Assembly (NCBI GenBank): GCA_037367355.1
Contig: CM074697.1
Location: 3,906,001-3,970,000, forward strand
Source: Neoscytalidium dimidiatum
Taxonomy: Eukaryota > Ascomycota > Dothideomycetes > Botryosphaeriales > Botryosphaeriaceae
Direction: 5' to 3'
Length of the DNA: 64,000 nt
Below are positions 33,429 to 45,125 of this stretch, one piece after another (within the stretch, counting starts at the first letter, position 1; each line of letters begins with the position of its first letter). A program made the translations under genes and the position numbers. The notes beneath the pieces were generated by a model, which saw only the letters and a program-made list of their open reading frames with translations, ran no database searches and was not told where the DNA came from.

Positions 33429-36400
33429 CTAATAAACCTCGAGGACATACCTCCCCTCTTCCTTGAACTCCTCAATCACCCTCCGACTATCCACCTTCTT
33501 CGCGCCCGCCGCCTTGGCCTCCTCCTCAATCGCCTCCTGCAGCACAGCCGTGACGTCTGGCACGGGCCAGGTCGGACCGCACAGGTAGAAGCTGCCCTCC
33601 TCCTTCAAGTACGCTTCGCGGATCTCGTCGAGCGTCTGGCGCATGCGGTCCTGGATGTAGATCTTCTCGGGCTGATCACGCGAGAAGGCACGGCCCAGCA
33701 GCGTGATGATGCCCGCATCCTGGTACGCCTCCCACTCCTCGCCGTACAGGTACTCCTCGCGCTGGTGCCGCGAGCCCATGTACAGCATCACCGCGCCAAT
33801 CTCCTCGCCGGCCTGCTTCTGGCGCGCGCGCTCCTGCACGAAGGCGCGGAAGGGAGCGAGACCAGTTCCGAGACCGGCCATGATGATGGGAGCCGTCGTC
33901 TTGGGTGGCAGCTTCATGACCGAGGGCTTGACAGAGACGGTGACGGGAGCGCCGACGGGAAGAGAGTTGAGGTAGCGCGTTGCCTGGCCGAAGCGGTCGC
34001 GGCCCTTGGAGTCGACCCAACCAACAGTGACAATGAGGAGGGAGACGGAGTTGGGCGTGACCTTCTGGGACGAGGCGATGGAGTACTCACGGCGCTTCAT
34101 TGGGCTTACGATACGGACGATGTCGTTGAAGGACGGGTGCGCCGACTTGAACTCAAGGAGGACGTCGGCGAAGGTTAGAGTATCGACCTCGGCGCGGCGC
34201 TTGAACTCGGTGGCACCATCGGGGGTGACGAGTGTGAGCAGTGCCTGCTTCTCCTTCTCATCCGTAGCGAACTCCGCGAGGGATTCGTAGAAGCGCTTGG
34301 GCGGGCGGCCGAAGATGTCAATGTTCTGGAGCAGAGCCTGGTAGACAGTCCGGTTCTCGAGAACGTCGGGATCCTCGCGCGTGGGGACCTCGACAATCTC
34401 GTCAGGGTTAAGACCGTACCACTCGATGAACTCCTGAACCAGTTTGGGATCGTTCTCGGCGTGAATGCCGAGAGCCTCGCCAATGTCATACTTGACGCCC
34501 GAGTCGCCGAGGTCGAACTCGATGTGGAAGATGTTACGATCGTACTCAGGAGGAGTAAGACGACGACGTTCCTTAACGTGAACAACAGCAGTCTTGACAC
34601 CAAGATCGGGCCGCAGAGCACTCTTGGTGCCATAAGCCTCCTTGAAGGCAAGACCCTTAGCAGCAGTGACCCAGCTCTTAAGAAGAGTCGGGGGCTCAGG
34701 ATCGATCTTCTGGAATGACACAAAGCTATTGACGTTAATGTCAGTGGGAAGAGACACGCTCTCGACCTCAGGCTCAATGGTAGCCCAGGACTCAGGAACC
34801 TCGACCTTGCGAAGAGCCGTTTCAACATCCTTGATAATGCTGTCCAAGGAGCTACCGCTGAGAGTAGCAAGCTTCTGAGATAACGAGTCGAACTTCTCAG
34901 CCTCGGCGACCTTGAGGAAGGCGAGCTCGGCCAGGTAGGTCTCAAGAGCGGCATCCTCAGCGACATTCTCAGAAGTAGTCGGGTCAAGGACAAAGAGATT
35001 GACCTTCTTGCCAAAGATCCCCTTACGGGCGCCAACTGGCAGACGCTTCTCAAGATCCTCATCCTTGGCACCAGGGAGTTGTGCAATAAGCGTCCCGCCA
35101 GTCTTCAGGTTGTTGAGAATATCGAACTCGTGGAGAAGCTTCTCGTCACCGACGAAAGCGACGTCCGCGGAGTCGATTGAGTAGGCAGCCTCGAGAGACT
35201 TGCTAGACTTGCGGATATCGGTACGGACGACGCCGCCCTGCACAAGGTTGTCGTGGCCAGTGCGGACAGTCACATTGGAGGCAGAATCTTTAGCGTACAG
35301 TTGACCCAGAACAATCGGGGCAGCGACAGCGACCGACTCGTCAACATTCCAGAAAGTGTACTGCTTCGCAGTGGCATCGGTGATGGAGAAGCCGGCCTGA
35401 GCAGCATCGGAACTGAATTTGGAGAAGAGGTTGACGAACTTGGTGGGTGTCCAGACCTCCTCGCGTGCGTACTTGACATCAGCGACAGAAGCAGAGCTGG
35501 CGGCGGAGAAGCTGACAGCAGCGAGGACGTCACTGTAGAGAGCAGAGTGAACGCTCTCATCGGAGACAGCAGCAGAGTCATGGACCTGGCCCAGGACAGC
35601 AATGTTCTGAACCGACTTCGGCAAGGTCTCGAGGAAGACCTCCTCAACGAAAGGGCGGTAGACACGAACGTTGATCAAGCCAACCTTGACACCCTTGACA
35701 GCAAGGGAATCGGCAACCTGAGCACCCAAAGAAGCCTCGACTGTGCCGAAAGCAACGATGACAGTTTCGGGAGCATCATGGCCGTGGTACTCGAAGAGCT
35801 TATAATCGAAACCGAACTCATCGTTGAAAGCCTTGAGGAGGCGGACTAGCCTGCCCTCATTGTCGGAGTGCTTGCCTTCAACGCTGGAAGTGGCCTTCAG
35901 AATGGCATTGTAGTTGTTGATCAGACCAGACTTGTCCAGAACATCAACGACACGGGTAGTTTCACGGCCGACGGTGATGCCATCATAAGTGTGGATAGTA
36001 GGGACAACGCTGGCGAGGAGGGTGGCAAACAGAGACATGTGCTGAATTTCATAGGCAGAAGCACTGGAAACCAGGCCAAGACCAAGGTCCTCGGCAAGAG
36101 TGAAGCTGGTGGAGTAGTCGGTAACCAAACCAGCCGAGGAGCCGGCAGCATAGTCCACAGCAGCGACATGGGCAACTAGAGGGTTCGCGACAGAGTAGAG
36201 CAGCGAAATCTGGTCCAAAGCAGGCCTCAGCTGGTTGAGAGTAGAGGACGAGGCAACAATAGCCTGGGGAATATGCCTCTTGGACAAATCAAAGTCCTTG
36301 GAGAAAATATAACCCAGAGCAATGTTGCCTGCACCAGTGCGGGTCTCCAGAGAGAAGACGCCGGTCTTGTATCCAAAGGCATTCTCCTCGCCCTGCGACT

Positions 36401-36644
36401 GCCATTCCTTCAGGGCGACGTCCAGATCGAATGTGTCGGGAGAGTAGGAGAAGATCTTGTCGGAGAGAGCGAAGGCGACCTGTTGGACGAGAGTCTGGGC
36501 GGTCAGATAGGTAGGGCCGGAGATGGAAGACAGGGCGACGTCCTGGCCGAATGGTAGGTTCGAAGACTTCTGGGCGAATTGCCTGAGAGCGGTCTTCTGG
36601 GACTCGGCCTGAGGGCCAGCGGACTCGGGCAGCTGGAGACGCAT
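33429..36644 (-). CDS. MET10: Sulfite reductase [NADPH] flavoprotein (alpha) component
   Basis: An intact intronless frame of 1071 aa from the first in-frame ATG at 36644. The N-terminal 400 residues resemble the pyruvate:ferredoxin-oxidoreductase-like part of fungal Met10. The C-terminal 400 form the ferredoxin-NADP-reductase module: FAD-binding R852-E-Y-S855, NADPH-binding GLGTGLAP at about 924-931, YMGSRHQREEYLY, and CGPTWP at about 1022, ending in YVLEVY. There is no flavodoxin domain, as expected, since in fungi that sits on the beta subunit. With the sirohaem beta subunit it passes electrons from NADPH to reduce sulfite to sulfide for cysteine and methionine synthesis in the cytosol. 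Length matches the family. The gene is probably under sulfur control, but I identified no binding site. Confidence 0.96.
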   Translation of the reverse strand: MRLQLPESAGPQAESQKTALRQFAQKSSNLPFGQDVALSSISGPTYLTAQTLVQQVAFALSDKIFSYSPDTFDLDVALKEWQSQGEENAFGYKTGVFSLETRTGAGNIALGYIFSKDFDLSKRHIPQAIVASSSTLNQLRPALDQISLLYSVANPLVAHVAAVDYAAGSSAGLVTDYSTSFTLAEDLGLGLVSSASAYEIQHMSLFATLLASVVPTIHTYDGITVGRETTRVVDVLDKSGLINNYNAILKATSSVEGKHSDNEGRLVRLLKAFNDEFGFDYKLFEYHGHDAPETVIVAFGTVEASLGAQVADSLAVKGVKVGLINVRVYRPFVEEVFLETLPKSVQNIAVLGQVHDSAAVSDESVHSALYSDVLAAVSFSAASSASVADVKYAREEVWTPTKFVNLFSKFSSDAAQAGFSITDATAKQYTFWNVDESVAVAAPIVLGQLYAKDSASNVTVRTGHDNLVQGGVVRTDIRKSSKSLEAAYSIDSADVAFVGDEKLLHEFDILNNLKTGGTLIAQLPGAKDEDLEKRLPVGARKGIFGKKVNLFVLDPTTSENVAEDAALETYLAELAFLKVAEAEKFDSLSQKLATLSGSSLDSIIKDVETALRKVEVPESWATIEPEVESVSLPTDINVNSFVSFQKIDPEPPTLLKSWVTAAKGLAFKEAYGTKSALRPDLGVKTAVVHVKERRRLTPPEYDRNIFHIEFDLGDSGVKYDIGEALGIHAENDPKLVQEFIEWYGLNPDEIVEVPTREDPDVLENRTVYQALLQNIDIFGRPPKRFYESLAEFATDEKEKQALLTLVTPDGATEFKRRAEVDTLTFADVLLEFKSAHPSFNDIVRIVSPMKRREYSIASSQKVTPNSVSLLIVTVGWVDSKGRDRFGQATRYLNSLPVGAPVTVSVKPSVMKLPPKTTAPIIMAGLGTGLAPFRAFVQERARQKQAGEEIGAVMLYMGSRHQREEYLYGEEWEAYQDAGIITLLGRAFSRDQPEKIYIQDRMRQTLDEIREAYLKEEGSFYLCGPTWPVPDVTAVLQEAIEEEAKAAGAKKVDSRRVIEEFKEEGRYVLEVY

Positions 36645-38368
36645 GTTGCGGTCTCGCGACGGGCGCGGCGGCGACGAAACAGAAACTTTTCGGTGGTATC
36701 TCAAAGAAAGAAGTCAACGGCGCTGTACAGGAAGAAGAGCGCGCGCCCTGGCTGCGGAAGTCAGTGAGCCCGCGTGGGTATTCTTTGTAGTGCGGCGGGC
36801 GCGTAAAGAGAGAAATGACACGGCCTGGTGGTGGAGCGGCGCGCGTGGCGGGGAGAAAAAGTAGAATCTGGCCCCGGTATCGCTGAGCAATCAATGAGCG
36901 GGCATGGGCGAATGGGCCCGGTCAGCTTCTCGCGGCGAGCCATGGCTGGTCAAAAAAGTTGAGCGGGTTCAGGTCAAGACTACCCGAAAAGGTATCGTGG
37001 CGATGGCGTGCTCGACGCGTCCCCGAAAGCGTTGCCGCCTGATCGGGATGACTCGGTCCGGCGGAGATTATTCAGCCTGCGCTCATCACCAAATGCCGAC
37101 CATGCCGCTACGTTGCCGAACCAGTCCAGTCTCTACTATGGACCAAGACTTTGCGATGCTCTTCGCAGATCTTCGCTACTGCCTCTCCTCCACGTAAAAA
37201 GGTCGTCAATTCGTCGTGCTGGCAATAATTGCCAAGCTCGGCCAAGCGCATGCCAGCAGCTGCGATCAGTTCCCGGGTTCGCAGCAAGCTCGACATCTTA
37301 ACGCATTATTTCAACATCAGCGCAGCGTTCCTGCATCTCCGAGGGCCCCGTGTGATTCCGCCATACCCACAGCCAGATAGGATTGAGGTTATCGACCCTC
37401 GATGAAAGTATCCTCGTGTCGGTCATCAATGACGCGCATTTCATCCAGCGTCCCAGCTGACTCATGTCTTCAGCCTTACGCAGTGCGTCTTGACTCGAGA
37501 CTTGGACCCTGAAACTGGCAAGCCGATACCGGCAATTCACTTTTCGGCTTAGCGCACACACGCTCTCTCTCTCTCTTGCGAAGAGACTCTGGCCCACTGG
37601 GCGTCTTCTCCGCACTCCTCCACTTTCATCCCGCTCATCCGCAGTCTTCTATTCGATCATCATCGTTCATATCTTAGCTACATAACTTACAAATCTTGGC
37701 ACTGACCCCTCAGGATCAATCAACGACAGGGCAGTCAACAGCGAATGCATCAGCTGCAGTGGACGACGTCATCGTGTATATGGGCGGAATCGCACCGCTT
37801 CCTCACCTCGACCCCGCAACGATGATTGTCATACCGTAAATTTGTCAATTGATATTCCAAATTCTATACGCAGCAACCGGTGCCTGATCTAATGTGATGC
37901 CGTCTGACCCTCATTCAGTCCAATGACTACTCCTATCTTCTGCCTCACGATGTCAGCTTACTGATTTAGTGCTTGCGCGACACCATTGTGCATTACCTCT
38001 CTAGGTATGCTGCAGCGTCATAATGCTGCTGATGCTCATACCTCGAGGTGGGCTACGCGAGTGCGGGGGCGCCGCGGGACTCTATCTCAACGCCGCGGGC
38101 GGGCAATGGCCGCATTAGTTGATATCGACGCCCTATCAACCTCCACTCTTGAGTCGAAGCAACCACTAGGAACTCGACACCGCAGGAGGCGTCCACGCCC
38201 TGCCGGATGCTCGGATGAGGGGCAGAGCCTTTTATCAGGTAAACATAAAAACTCGGTCCAGGTTTTCTACATATTTTATTCCTTCGTCTTTCCCACTCTT
38301 CAACTCCCGTTAATTTCCCTAGTTGATTCTCATTCATTAAATTTGTTGCTAAGTCAGCAATAAGCACA
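36645..38368. other. Intergenic between divergent MET10 and amidase genes
   Basis: A 1.7-kb shared upstream region. No gene found. An open stretch at 38054-38363 overlaps the amidase leader and shows no domain. Confidence 0.5.
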
Positions 38369-40066
38369 ATGACGAAAAGGCCATTCCCTCTGATCCAGAC
38401 AAAGCCGGTGCCCATAGGAGATGCTGCCTGGGAAGCCAAGCGCAAAGCAATCATAGATGAATTCACTAGCAAAATCCCCGAAGAATACTACATCCCTCAA
38501 CACTATGTAGACAACCCACCCCTCGACGTCAGGGGCATTCCACGCGAGTGCGGCATCCTTACTCCAGAAGAACTCTCCATCACCGAGGACTACGATGCGG
38601 TCGGCCTCGCCGCCGCCATCGCCGCGCGCAAGTACACTGCTGTCGCGGTAGCTACAGCCTTCAGCAAGCGCGCCATCATTGCACACCAAGTAAGCTGCTG
38701 CCTAACGCAATGGTTTATGGACGAAGCCATCGAGCGCGCCCGCCGCCTGGACGAGCACCTCGACCGTACGGGTAAGACCGTCGGCCCCCTACACGGCGTC
38801 CCTATCAGCGTCAAAGAGCACATGGCTCTCGCCGGCCACACCTCCTCATACGGCTACGTTAGCACGACCCAGCACATGGACGCCGACGCGCATATGATGT
38901 CGATCCTACGCTCTCTCGGCGCCGTCTTCTACGTCAAAACCAACCAACCGCAGTCGATCATGCACCTCGAATCTGACTCGCACCTAGGCCGGGTCCTCCT
39001 CCCGCACAACATCCACCTCTCCGCCGGCGGCTCCACGGGCGGCGAAGCGGCCCTGATCGCCCTCCGCGGCTCCGTCCTAGGCGTCGGGACGGACATCGGA
39101 GGCAGCGTGCGCGGGCCGGCGGGCTTCTGCGGCATCTACGGGTTCAAGCCGACGTGCTACACGCTGCCGATGGGCGGCTTCCTGCCGAACGGCTTCGCGG
39201 CCGAGCTCAACGTGCTGTGCTCGACGGGGCCCATGTGCGCGTCGCTGCGCGACATGGACCTCTTCATGCGGCTCGTCCTCTCCGCGCGCCCGCACCTCGC
39301 CGACCCGCTCGTCCTCCCCACGCCCTGGACGGGCCTCAAGACGCCTCTGGGATGGGAGCGAGGAAAGAAGCTCAAAATCGGCATCATGACGACCGACGGC
39401 GCCATCACGCCGCAGCCCCCCGTGGCGCGCGCCCTCCGCTGGGCCGCCGCGCGCCTCGCGCCGCTCAGCGCCGTCGACGTCAAGCCCTACGCGCCGCACC
39501 GCGCGGCCGACGCGATCGCCCTCATCCGCACCATGTACTGGCCGGACGGCGGCAGCGAGGCCAAGGCCGCGCTCGCCGCCGCCGGCGAGCCCATGCACCC
39601 GCTCACGCAGCACATCATCGCCGACGCGGAGCGGCCCGCCCAGCTGTCCGCCACCGACGTCTCCGCGCTGCGCGTCCGCCGCGACGCGTTCAGACGCGCG
39701 TTCGCGCAGGACTGGACGGCGCAGGACGTCGACGTCGTGCTGGGCCCGGTGTTCGTCGGCCCCGCGTGCGCGCACGACACCGCGCTCTACTGGAACTACA
39801 CGGCGCTGTGGAACTTCGTGGACTATCCCGGCGCGGTGTTCCCGACGCCGGTGAGCGTGCGGGCGAAGGGGGAAGAGAAGGAGGAGGAGGAGGGCTACGG
39901 GGAGGGGGAGCCGTTGAGCGCGGAGGACGGGCACGTGAGGGAGTTGTGGGGGCAGACGGATTTCGTGGGCGCGCCGATCGACTTGCAGCTTGTGGCGAGG
40001 AAGCATCATGATAATCTGCTGTTCGGGGCGCTGGAGCTGGTGAAGGAGGCGTTGGAGTTGAGGTAG
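38369..40066 (+). CDS. Amidase-signature family hydrolase
   Basis: An intact intronless frame of 565 aa, ATG at 38369. The amidase signature triad is present: Lys149 in GVPISVKEHM, the cis-serine Ser222 in GGSTGGEAALIA, and the nucleophile Ser246 in GTDIGGSVRGPAGFCG. The usual GGSS is GGST here, with Thr in the less critical second position. TNQPQSIMHLESDS and the GR...PHN block place it with fungal general amidases (acetamidase/fatty-acid-amide-hydrolase-like). It hydrolyses an amide to acid plus ammonia; the substrate is unknown. A Glu/Gly-rich insertion (EEKEEEEGYGEGEP) lies near the C-terminus in very GC-rich sequence. No signal peptide, so probably intracellular. Confidence 0.92.
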   Translation: MTKRPFPLIQTKPVPIGDAAWEAKRKAIIDEFTSKIPEEYYIPQHYVDNPPLDVRGIPRECGILTPEELSITEDYDAVGLAAAIAARKYTAVAVATAFSKRAIIAHQVSCCLTQWFMDEAIERARRLDEHLDRTGKTVGPLHGVPISVKEHMALAGHTSSYGYVSTTQHMDADAHMMSILRSLGAVFYVKTNQPQSIMHLESDSHLGRVLLPHNIHLSAGGSTGGEAALIALRGSVLGVGTDIGGSVRGPAGFCGIYGFKPTCYTLPMGGFLPNGFAAELNVLCSTGPMCASLRDMDLFMRLVLSARPHLADPLVLPTPWTGLKTPLGWERGKKLKIGIMTTDGAITPQPPVARALRWAAARLAPLSAVDVKPYAPHRAADAIALIRTMYWPDGGSEAKAALAAAGEPMHPLTQHIIADAERPAQLSATDVSALRVRRDAFRRAFAQDWTAQDVDVVLGPVFVGPACAHDTALYWNYTALWNFVDYPGAVFPTPVSVRAKGEEKEEEEGYGEGEPLSAEDGHVRELWGQTDFVGAPIDLQLVARKHHDNLLFGALELVKEALELR

Positions 40067-41392
40067 ATCAACTGGGGTTTTAGGGGTGGAGAGTAAGGGT
40101 ACGGAAAGGGAAAGAAGAGGGGAACGGATGGCTTCGGGAGGGAACGGGAGATCAGCGGATCATTGCTTGTGTCTACCTCCATCGGCGTTACGTACCTGAT
40201 ACAGGAGGGCCACTTCCTTTTCGTTGCCGGGAATAAAGCTTTTCTTTTCTTTGGTCGATCTTTACCGTGACGAATTATACGGCGACCCCTTGAGGGGACG
40301 AGGGCCCAAGCCGTCGGTTTAAGGTTGTCGAAAGCGGTCCTGACGAGCTATACCGGAAATTGGAGAGATGCTTGTCTTTTTCCCTTCAGGCGACCCGGAC
40401 GGGCTGGCACGCTTCCGTAGACGGTTAGCGTTTCAGATAAGCCCTGGTCGGATCATGGGGCTGCGCGTACTGCAGCCGCCGCATGCCTTGCCTGAAGCAG
40501 CAATCGTCTAGAAGCGTGGCGGTCAGCGTCGTCCAGGCGTTCGCGGTTAGAAAGAGGGTTGGAATGATTGGTCGTCGTGCGGCCCGCTGTGGTGATGGAA
40601 AATCGGGGTCAGCGGTCCGCATTATCGTCATGGCCGAATTGGGGAAAGGTGGGTGTTCCGAGCTTGCAAGAACTGTAACGGGATGACAGTAGGACTTTGG
40701 GGGCCTCTTTGGATTGGATGTGGGGTGCTGCAGTGCTGTCGCTGAGTGGGTGGTCAATGACTTGCAGTGCGCAGACGCGGAACCAAGATGGCTCATCCTG
40801 ACTCACCCCGGCGCTTAACCGCAAAAGGCAAGTACTCTCAACAACACTTCTGCGGTGTCTTCATCAGACCTTTCGAAGGATCGAAAATACAAGCCACAGA
40901 TAACGAAAGTGCTGTGCAACTCCACTACTGCCCCGTATCTGCTCGGCATATAAGAGCCAGAAAATCTTGCGTGTTGCAATGGAACCTAAGAGAGAATCTT
41001 AAGGCCCGCCCTTGGTGTGTGTGTGTGTGTGCATGGCAGTACCACTGTCTCAGCATCTGCGACCTCCTGTACATCAACCCCATCTTTCCAACACAACGGG
41101 ACGCGACGACAAACACGTGCTCTTTCTGGGCATTTAAAGCAACCTGTCCGTCGAATCACCGCAGACTCCCCCGCTCGACGTCCAAAAAGGAAACCTTATT
41201 ATTCATCCGCATCCAGCAACCCTTTCTAATCCTTCTTCTTCTCGACCGCATCGCCGGAAATCCTCGTACAAATATAATTAGAGCATCACATTCCGCTTCA
41301 CGTCCTCCCTTTTCTCCTCCTCCCCTCCCCTTCTTCAGAGCAAAAGAGCAAACATCCCAGAAGAGAAACGACAACGACGACAAGCGCCCGGC
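40067..41392. other. Intergenic between two plus-strand genes
   Basis: No supported gene. It includes a short GT repeat near 41014-41030 and a pyrimidine-rich leader before the SDR start codon. Confidence 0.5.
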
Positions 41393-42504
41393 ATGTCCTC
41401 CGACCCGCGCGTCACGGCCATCGACCACTTCACCTCCACCCTGCACTCCTCGCCGGGCGCCACGCTGCAAACCGCGCTCTCCCTCCCGCGGCCCTACACG
41501 GTCTGCATCATCGGCGCCTCGCGCGGCATCGGCGCGGGCGTCGCGCTCTCGTACGCCAAGGCGGGCGCGACGACGCTCTTCCTGTGCGCGCGCAACGCCG
41601 AGCAGCTCGCGCAGGTCGCCGAGCGCGTGCGCGCCGTCAACCCGACCTGCGCGGTGCACGCGCTGCCGTGCGACATCTCGAACCCGACGAGCGTGCGCGC
41701 TCTGGCGGGGCGGATTCGGAAGGAGCTGGTGCGCCGCGGCGGCGGCGGCGGCGGCGGCGGCCAGGAGGAAGAGGACGACGACGACGACGAAGACGCCGCG
41801 CACCTCGACGCCGTCATCGTCAACTCGGGCTACTCGGGCCACGTCGAGCTGGAGGTGACGGACGGCGCGGCCGACGACGGGCAGTGGGCGCAGGCGTTCG
41901 CGGTCAACGCGCTGGGCACCTACCACGCCGCGCACTACCTGATCCCGCTGCTGCTGCCGCCGCCGGCCGCGCCCGCGTCCGCGCAGCGCAACGGCGCCCG
42001 CGCGTTCATGGTCGTCGGCAGCATTGCCGGCTGCATCACCAAGGGCATCATCGCGAACACCAAGTACTGCATCAGCAAGATGGCGCAGGTGCGGATCGTC
42101 GAGCACGTGGCCGAGCAGTTTGGCGCCAAGGGCCTGCTGACTGTTGCGGTGCATCCCGGCGCCGTCGAGACGGAGATGGCGGCCCAGACGGCGCCGGAGG
42201 AGTTCAAGAAGTGTGAGTTCCCCGTACCCTGCTCTTGCTATTGCTTGGTGATTGGGACAGCGAGTTGTTGGAAGAAAAGGAAAAGTCGAGCTAACGTGTG
42301 TGTTTTTTTCTTTCCTTACCAGATCTTGTGGATGACCCGGAGCTGTGCGGGCATTTCCTGGTGTGGTTGACGAGGGAGCCTGGCAGCTTCCAGTGGCTGA
42401 ACGGGAGGTTGGTCAGCGCCAACTGGGATCCGGATGAGTTGCTGGAGAAGAAAGACCAGATCGTGGAGGGCGACTTGCTGAAGTTCGAGGCGAAGACCGA
42501 GTGA
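41393..42504 (+). CDS. Short-chain dehydrogenase/reductase
   Basis: Two exons, 41393-42212 and 42323-42504 (donor GTGAGT, acceptor TTACCAG), 333 aa. Nucleotide-binding motif GASRGIG at 41-47; NSG at 144-146 in place of NNAG; catalytic Ser210 (VVGSIAG), Tyr225 and Lys229 (YCISK). This is a classical SDR with a long C-terminal extension (DDPELCGHFLVWLTREPGSFQWLNGR) found in many fungal members. An unusual insertion of eight Gly then EEEDDDDDED (about residues 116-133) splits the fold between strand 3 and strand 4. It lies in a GGC/GAC-rich stretch and may be repeat expansion. Substrate unknown. It converges on the Zn2Cys6 gene with 105 bp between stops. Confidence 0.9.
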
Positions 42505-42609
42505 TGAGTGCCACAGACAGAAAGCGAACCGTGACGGCCGACTTCGAAATGCGGAAACTAATAAGCGCACAGCATCGCGTGGCTAGACATGATAGAATAG
42601 CCAATTACT

Positions 42610-45125
42610 TCAAATGTTATATGTTTGGGCCAGGAAGAGCAAGTTTTCGAATGCGCTGACGTTTTCAAAGTTGCCCCGAGGGGACAGCATGTCACTAGAC
42701 GTAGTAGGACCTCGTGAGCGTGATTGATCTTGGGCTTCTTTCAGCAACCTGTTGGTGTAGGATGAGTCAACATCTGAGGGTCTGTCAATCGGTTGAGTCC
42801 TCGAGTGCTCGTTATTGGGCGTCTCTAGAGCAGTTTCTCCATTCACAGGGGTTTCTTGCCCCGATGACGGAGCTGGTGTCTGGCTGCTCCCATCACAGAA
42901 TTTCTTAACGAAGGAGACCATATCGAAATGACGCCGTCTCTTTGCTCCACCCGCAGGAGTAAGCTCAGAAGCATTGCGCTTCCGGGCATTCTCTGTGACG
43001 GAAATGGAGATTTTCTCCTCTGATAGCAAGGCTGTCAGAAGGCGGACTCCTCGTTTTGCAATCATGCTGCCATCAACGTTTCGCAGTACGTCGATTGCTT
43101 CCTCTACGAGTTTCCGATGCTCCGTGCATTCAGGGTCTTCTGGGTCGCGGTATAACAGGTCCAGGCAGAGGATTATCTGGCCGTTGTTAGCAGTGTTGCT
43201 CGTACTTGGGTGAGGCCAGGGTCTTTCCGAGTCCTCACGGCTCCCGTGACCACCGCAATCCCATCATAAGCCGGTGGATACGTTGCAGACGGGTTACGGA
43301 ACGTAGATGGAGAGGCAAGAATAGACGGGTCAAGCAACAACAAACGGGCGTTTGGTACTTACGCAAGCTGCAACGTTGAAAGCATCATATATCCATAGAT
43401 GCGGCGCATCGGGGCTGTCGGCTTGCTTCTGTTCTTTAAGGATCGTCTTTGCTGCGGCAATGCACGTCTTTCTCGTGAACTTGAACGGGGAACTTGTGAA
43501 ACTCTGAGCGAGAAAATGCCTATGGATCATGATGATCTTGTGGGCCGAACTAATTGTCAGACTTCGTCTTGCCCAAGGCACCCAGCGTGGCCACTCCGGA
43601 TCGATTGGCGCATTGGAAAGGAAATAAGGCCGATGTGTCGTTGACAAAGCTCGCATTTGTTTGTCGTATTTGAGGACTTGCTCGTACTTGGTGTACATAG
43701 TGTTTGACGAGGCGATGCCATCTTGAAGCTGTGGCATGATCCGGGCAATGTCGAGAAGAAATCTCGGGTAGCCGGCGCGGGTTGGTACGAAGTCTGGTAG
43801 TGGCATCATTTCATCTTCGTGGCAATTGGTGGGCTTGCCCGTCTGAGAGTAGAGAGGATTGATGTTGTATGATTCTGAGAAGGGAACTCCAAACCAATCT
43901 TGCGTGCATAGCTGGCACCAAACTCGACGTCCTCTTTCAACAGCGGGATCCTTTGTGTCATTTCTCAGTCTGTGCAATCCCAGACTTTGAGCTATTCGCA
44001 CTGCTGATGCAAGAAGAACTGATTGATTGTTTGAGCAGCCGAGGAGATGAGCCGGTAGCGTTAGGGTTGCAATGGCTTCACAGCTGACTAATTGATGGCG
44101 GGTCATGAAGTCTCCAGCATTGAGACACGTAATGACTGCGCGGTGCCATTGTTTGGAAAGTATGGTTTTTTCGGCATCATGGAAGCCCCATTCCTTGATC
44201 TGTTGGAGTGGAGCACAGCACATAGTACCAGTCAAAATGGAGAAAAGCAATGCGACCCACTGTAGGTTGACGCCCTGCTCCTCGATCGTGCCATCGTGTT
44301 TATTGAAAAAATCACTGAGCTGTTTCCGGAAGACTGGAGGAAAGAAAGAGCCGTGGTACCAGAGGAGGCATTCTTCATGATAAGTAACCAATTGCTCAAT
44401 TTGCTGACGACTTGGAAGAAGCACCTGAAGAAAGGTGAAAGGTGGCTCAGCTCCAAAAAGTCCATCTTCGGAGAAATATTCTAGGTCGGAATCCCCGACA
44501 TTATTTGACATAAGATGCGAGTAGTCAGGAGTCACAGCGACATGGCCGTCTGGTTTTCGTCGGCCCCATGCAAGGAATTCCAGAATAGATGCGGCCTCAG
44601 AGTCCGCAGAAGTAGTGTTTTGAGGAGTTGAACCGGGAAAAAGTGGAGAAGCTGCAGCGAGGGCCAGGCCCGTGTCGGTGCGGGATGTGTCTGGTTCTGG
44701 TAGTGTCTGCGGGGGCGGTTGGGAAAATGGGGTTTCATTTTGTAGTGGGTCTGTCGGCCGGGCTGGCGTAGCGGAGTTCCGTAACGTTCTCATAGTGCTC
44801 TCGAGCTCAGCCAATCTCGCAGACATTGATGCAATCAACGTAGTCTGGTCTGTCACAGCATTCTGTTGTGGCTGGATGCTTGCCCCATCCTCAGCAGACG
44901 TTGCTGCAACTGAGAGCGGACGGAAAACATCGGGCTCTCCGTTGCGGGTGCATGCATCTTGCAGACCCCTAGGCAGGAATCAGCCCTCTGAATTGTTCTT
45001 AGAGGTCTTCATCTGTGTGTATCAAACCTTTTTGTGCAATTAGAACAGGGAACAGTCTTATCGCACTTGATTTTCTTGCGGGTGCACCCGTCGCAGGCGA
45101 GTCGCTTGCGTCCCGGGAGACTCAT
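42610..45125 (-). CDS. Zn(II)2Cys6 fungal transcription factor
   Basis: Three exons on the minus strand, 45125-45028, 44968-43363 and 43176-42610, 756 aa, all junctions in frame (donors GTTTGA and GTAAGT). The N-terminus carries the binuclear zinc cluster C11-x2-C14-x6-C21-x5-C27-x2-C30-x8-C39 with the basic RKKIK. A linker (QTTLIASMSARLAELESTMRTL) looks like a short dimerising coiled coil. The middle is the fungal-specific transcription factor domain, including SAVRIAQSLGLHRL and the GRRVWCQLCTQDW motif. The C-terminus is Ser/Pro-rich with a basic KRRRHFD. It should bind CGG-type half-sites in the nucleus. Its target is unknown; the SDR, amidase or deaminase nearby are possible but unproven. 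Confidence 0.92.

Noticed and set aside
33676..35086. Open frames of 100-300 codons inside MET10
   Set aside because: Shadows of the intact MET10 frame; composition is Ser/Arg/Leu biased without domains.
39077..40011. Long open frames on both strands overlapping the amidase gene (about 285-310 codons)
   Set aside because: Arg/Ala/Gly-rich mirror translations of GC-rich codons in the amidase gene; no start context or motif of their own.
41156..42154. Minus-strand 332-codon frame opposite the SDR gene
   Set aside because: Antisense shadow in GC-rich DNA.
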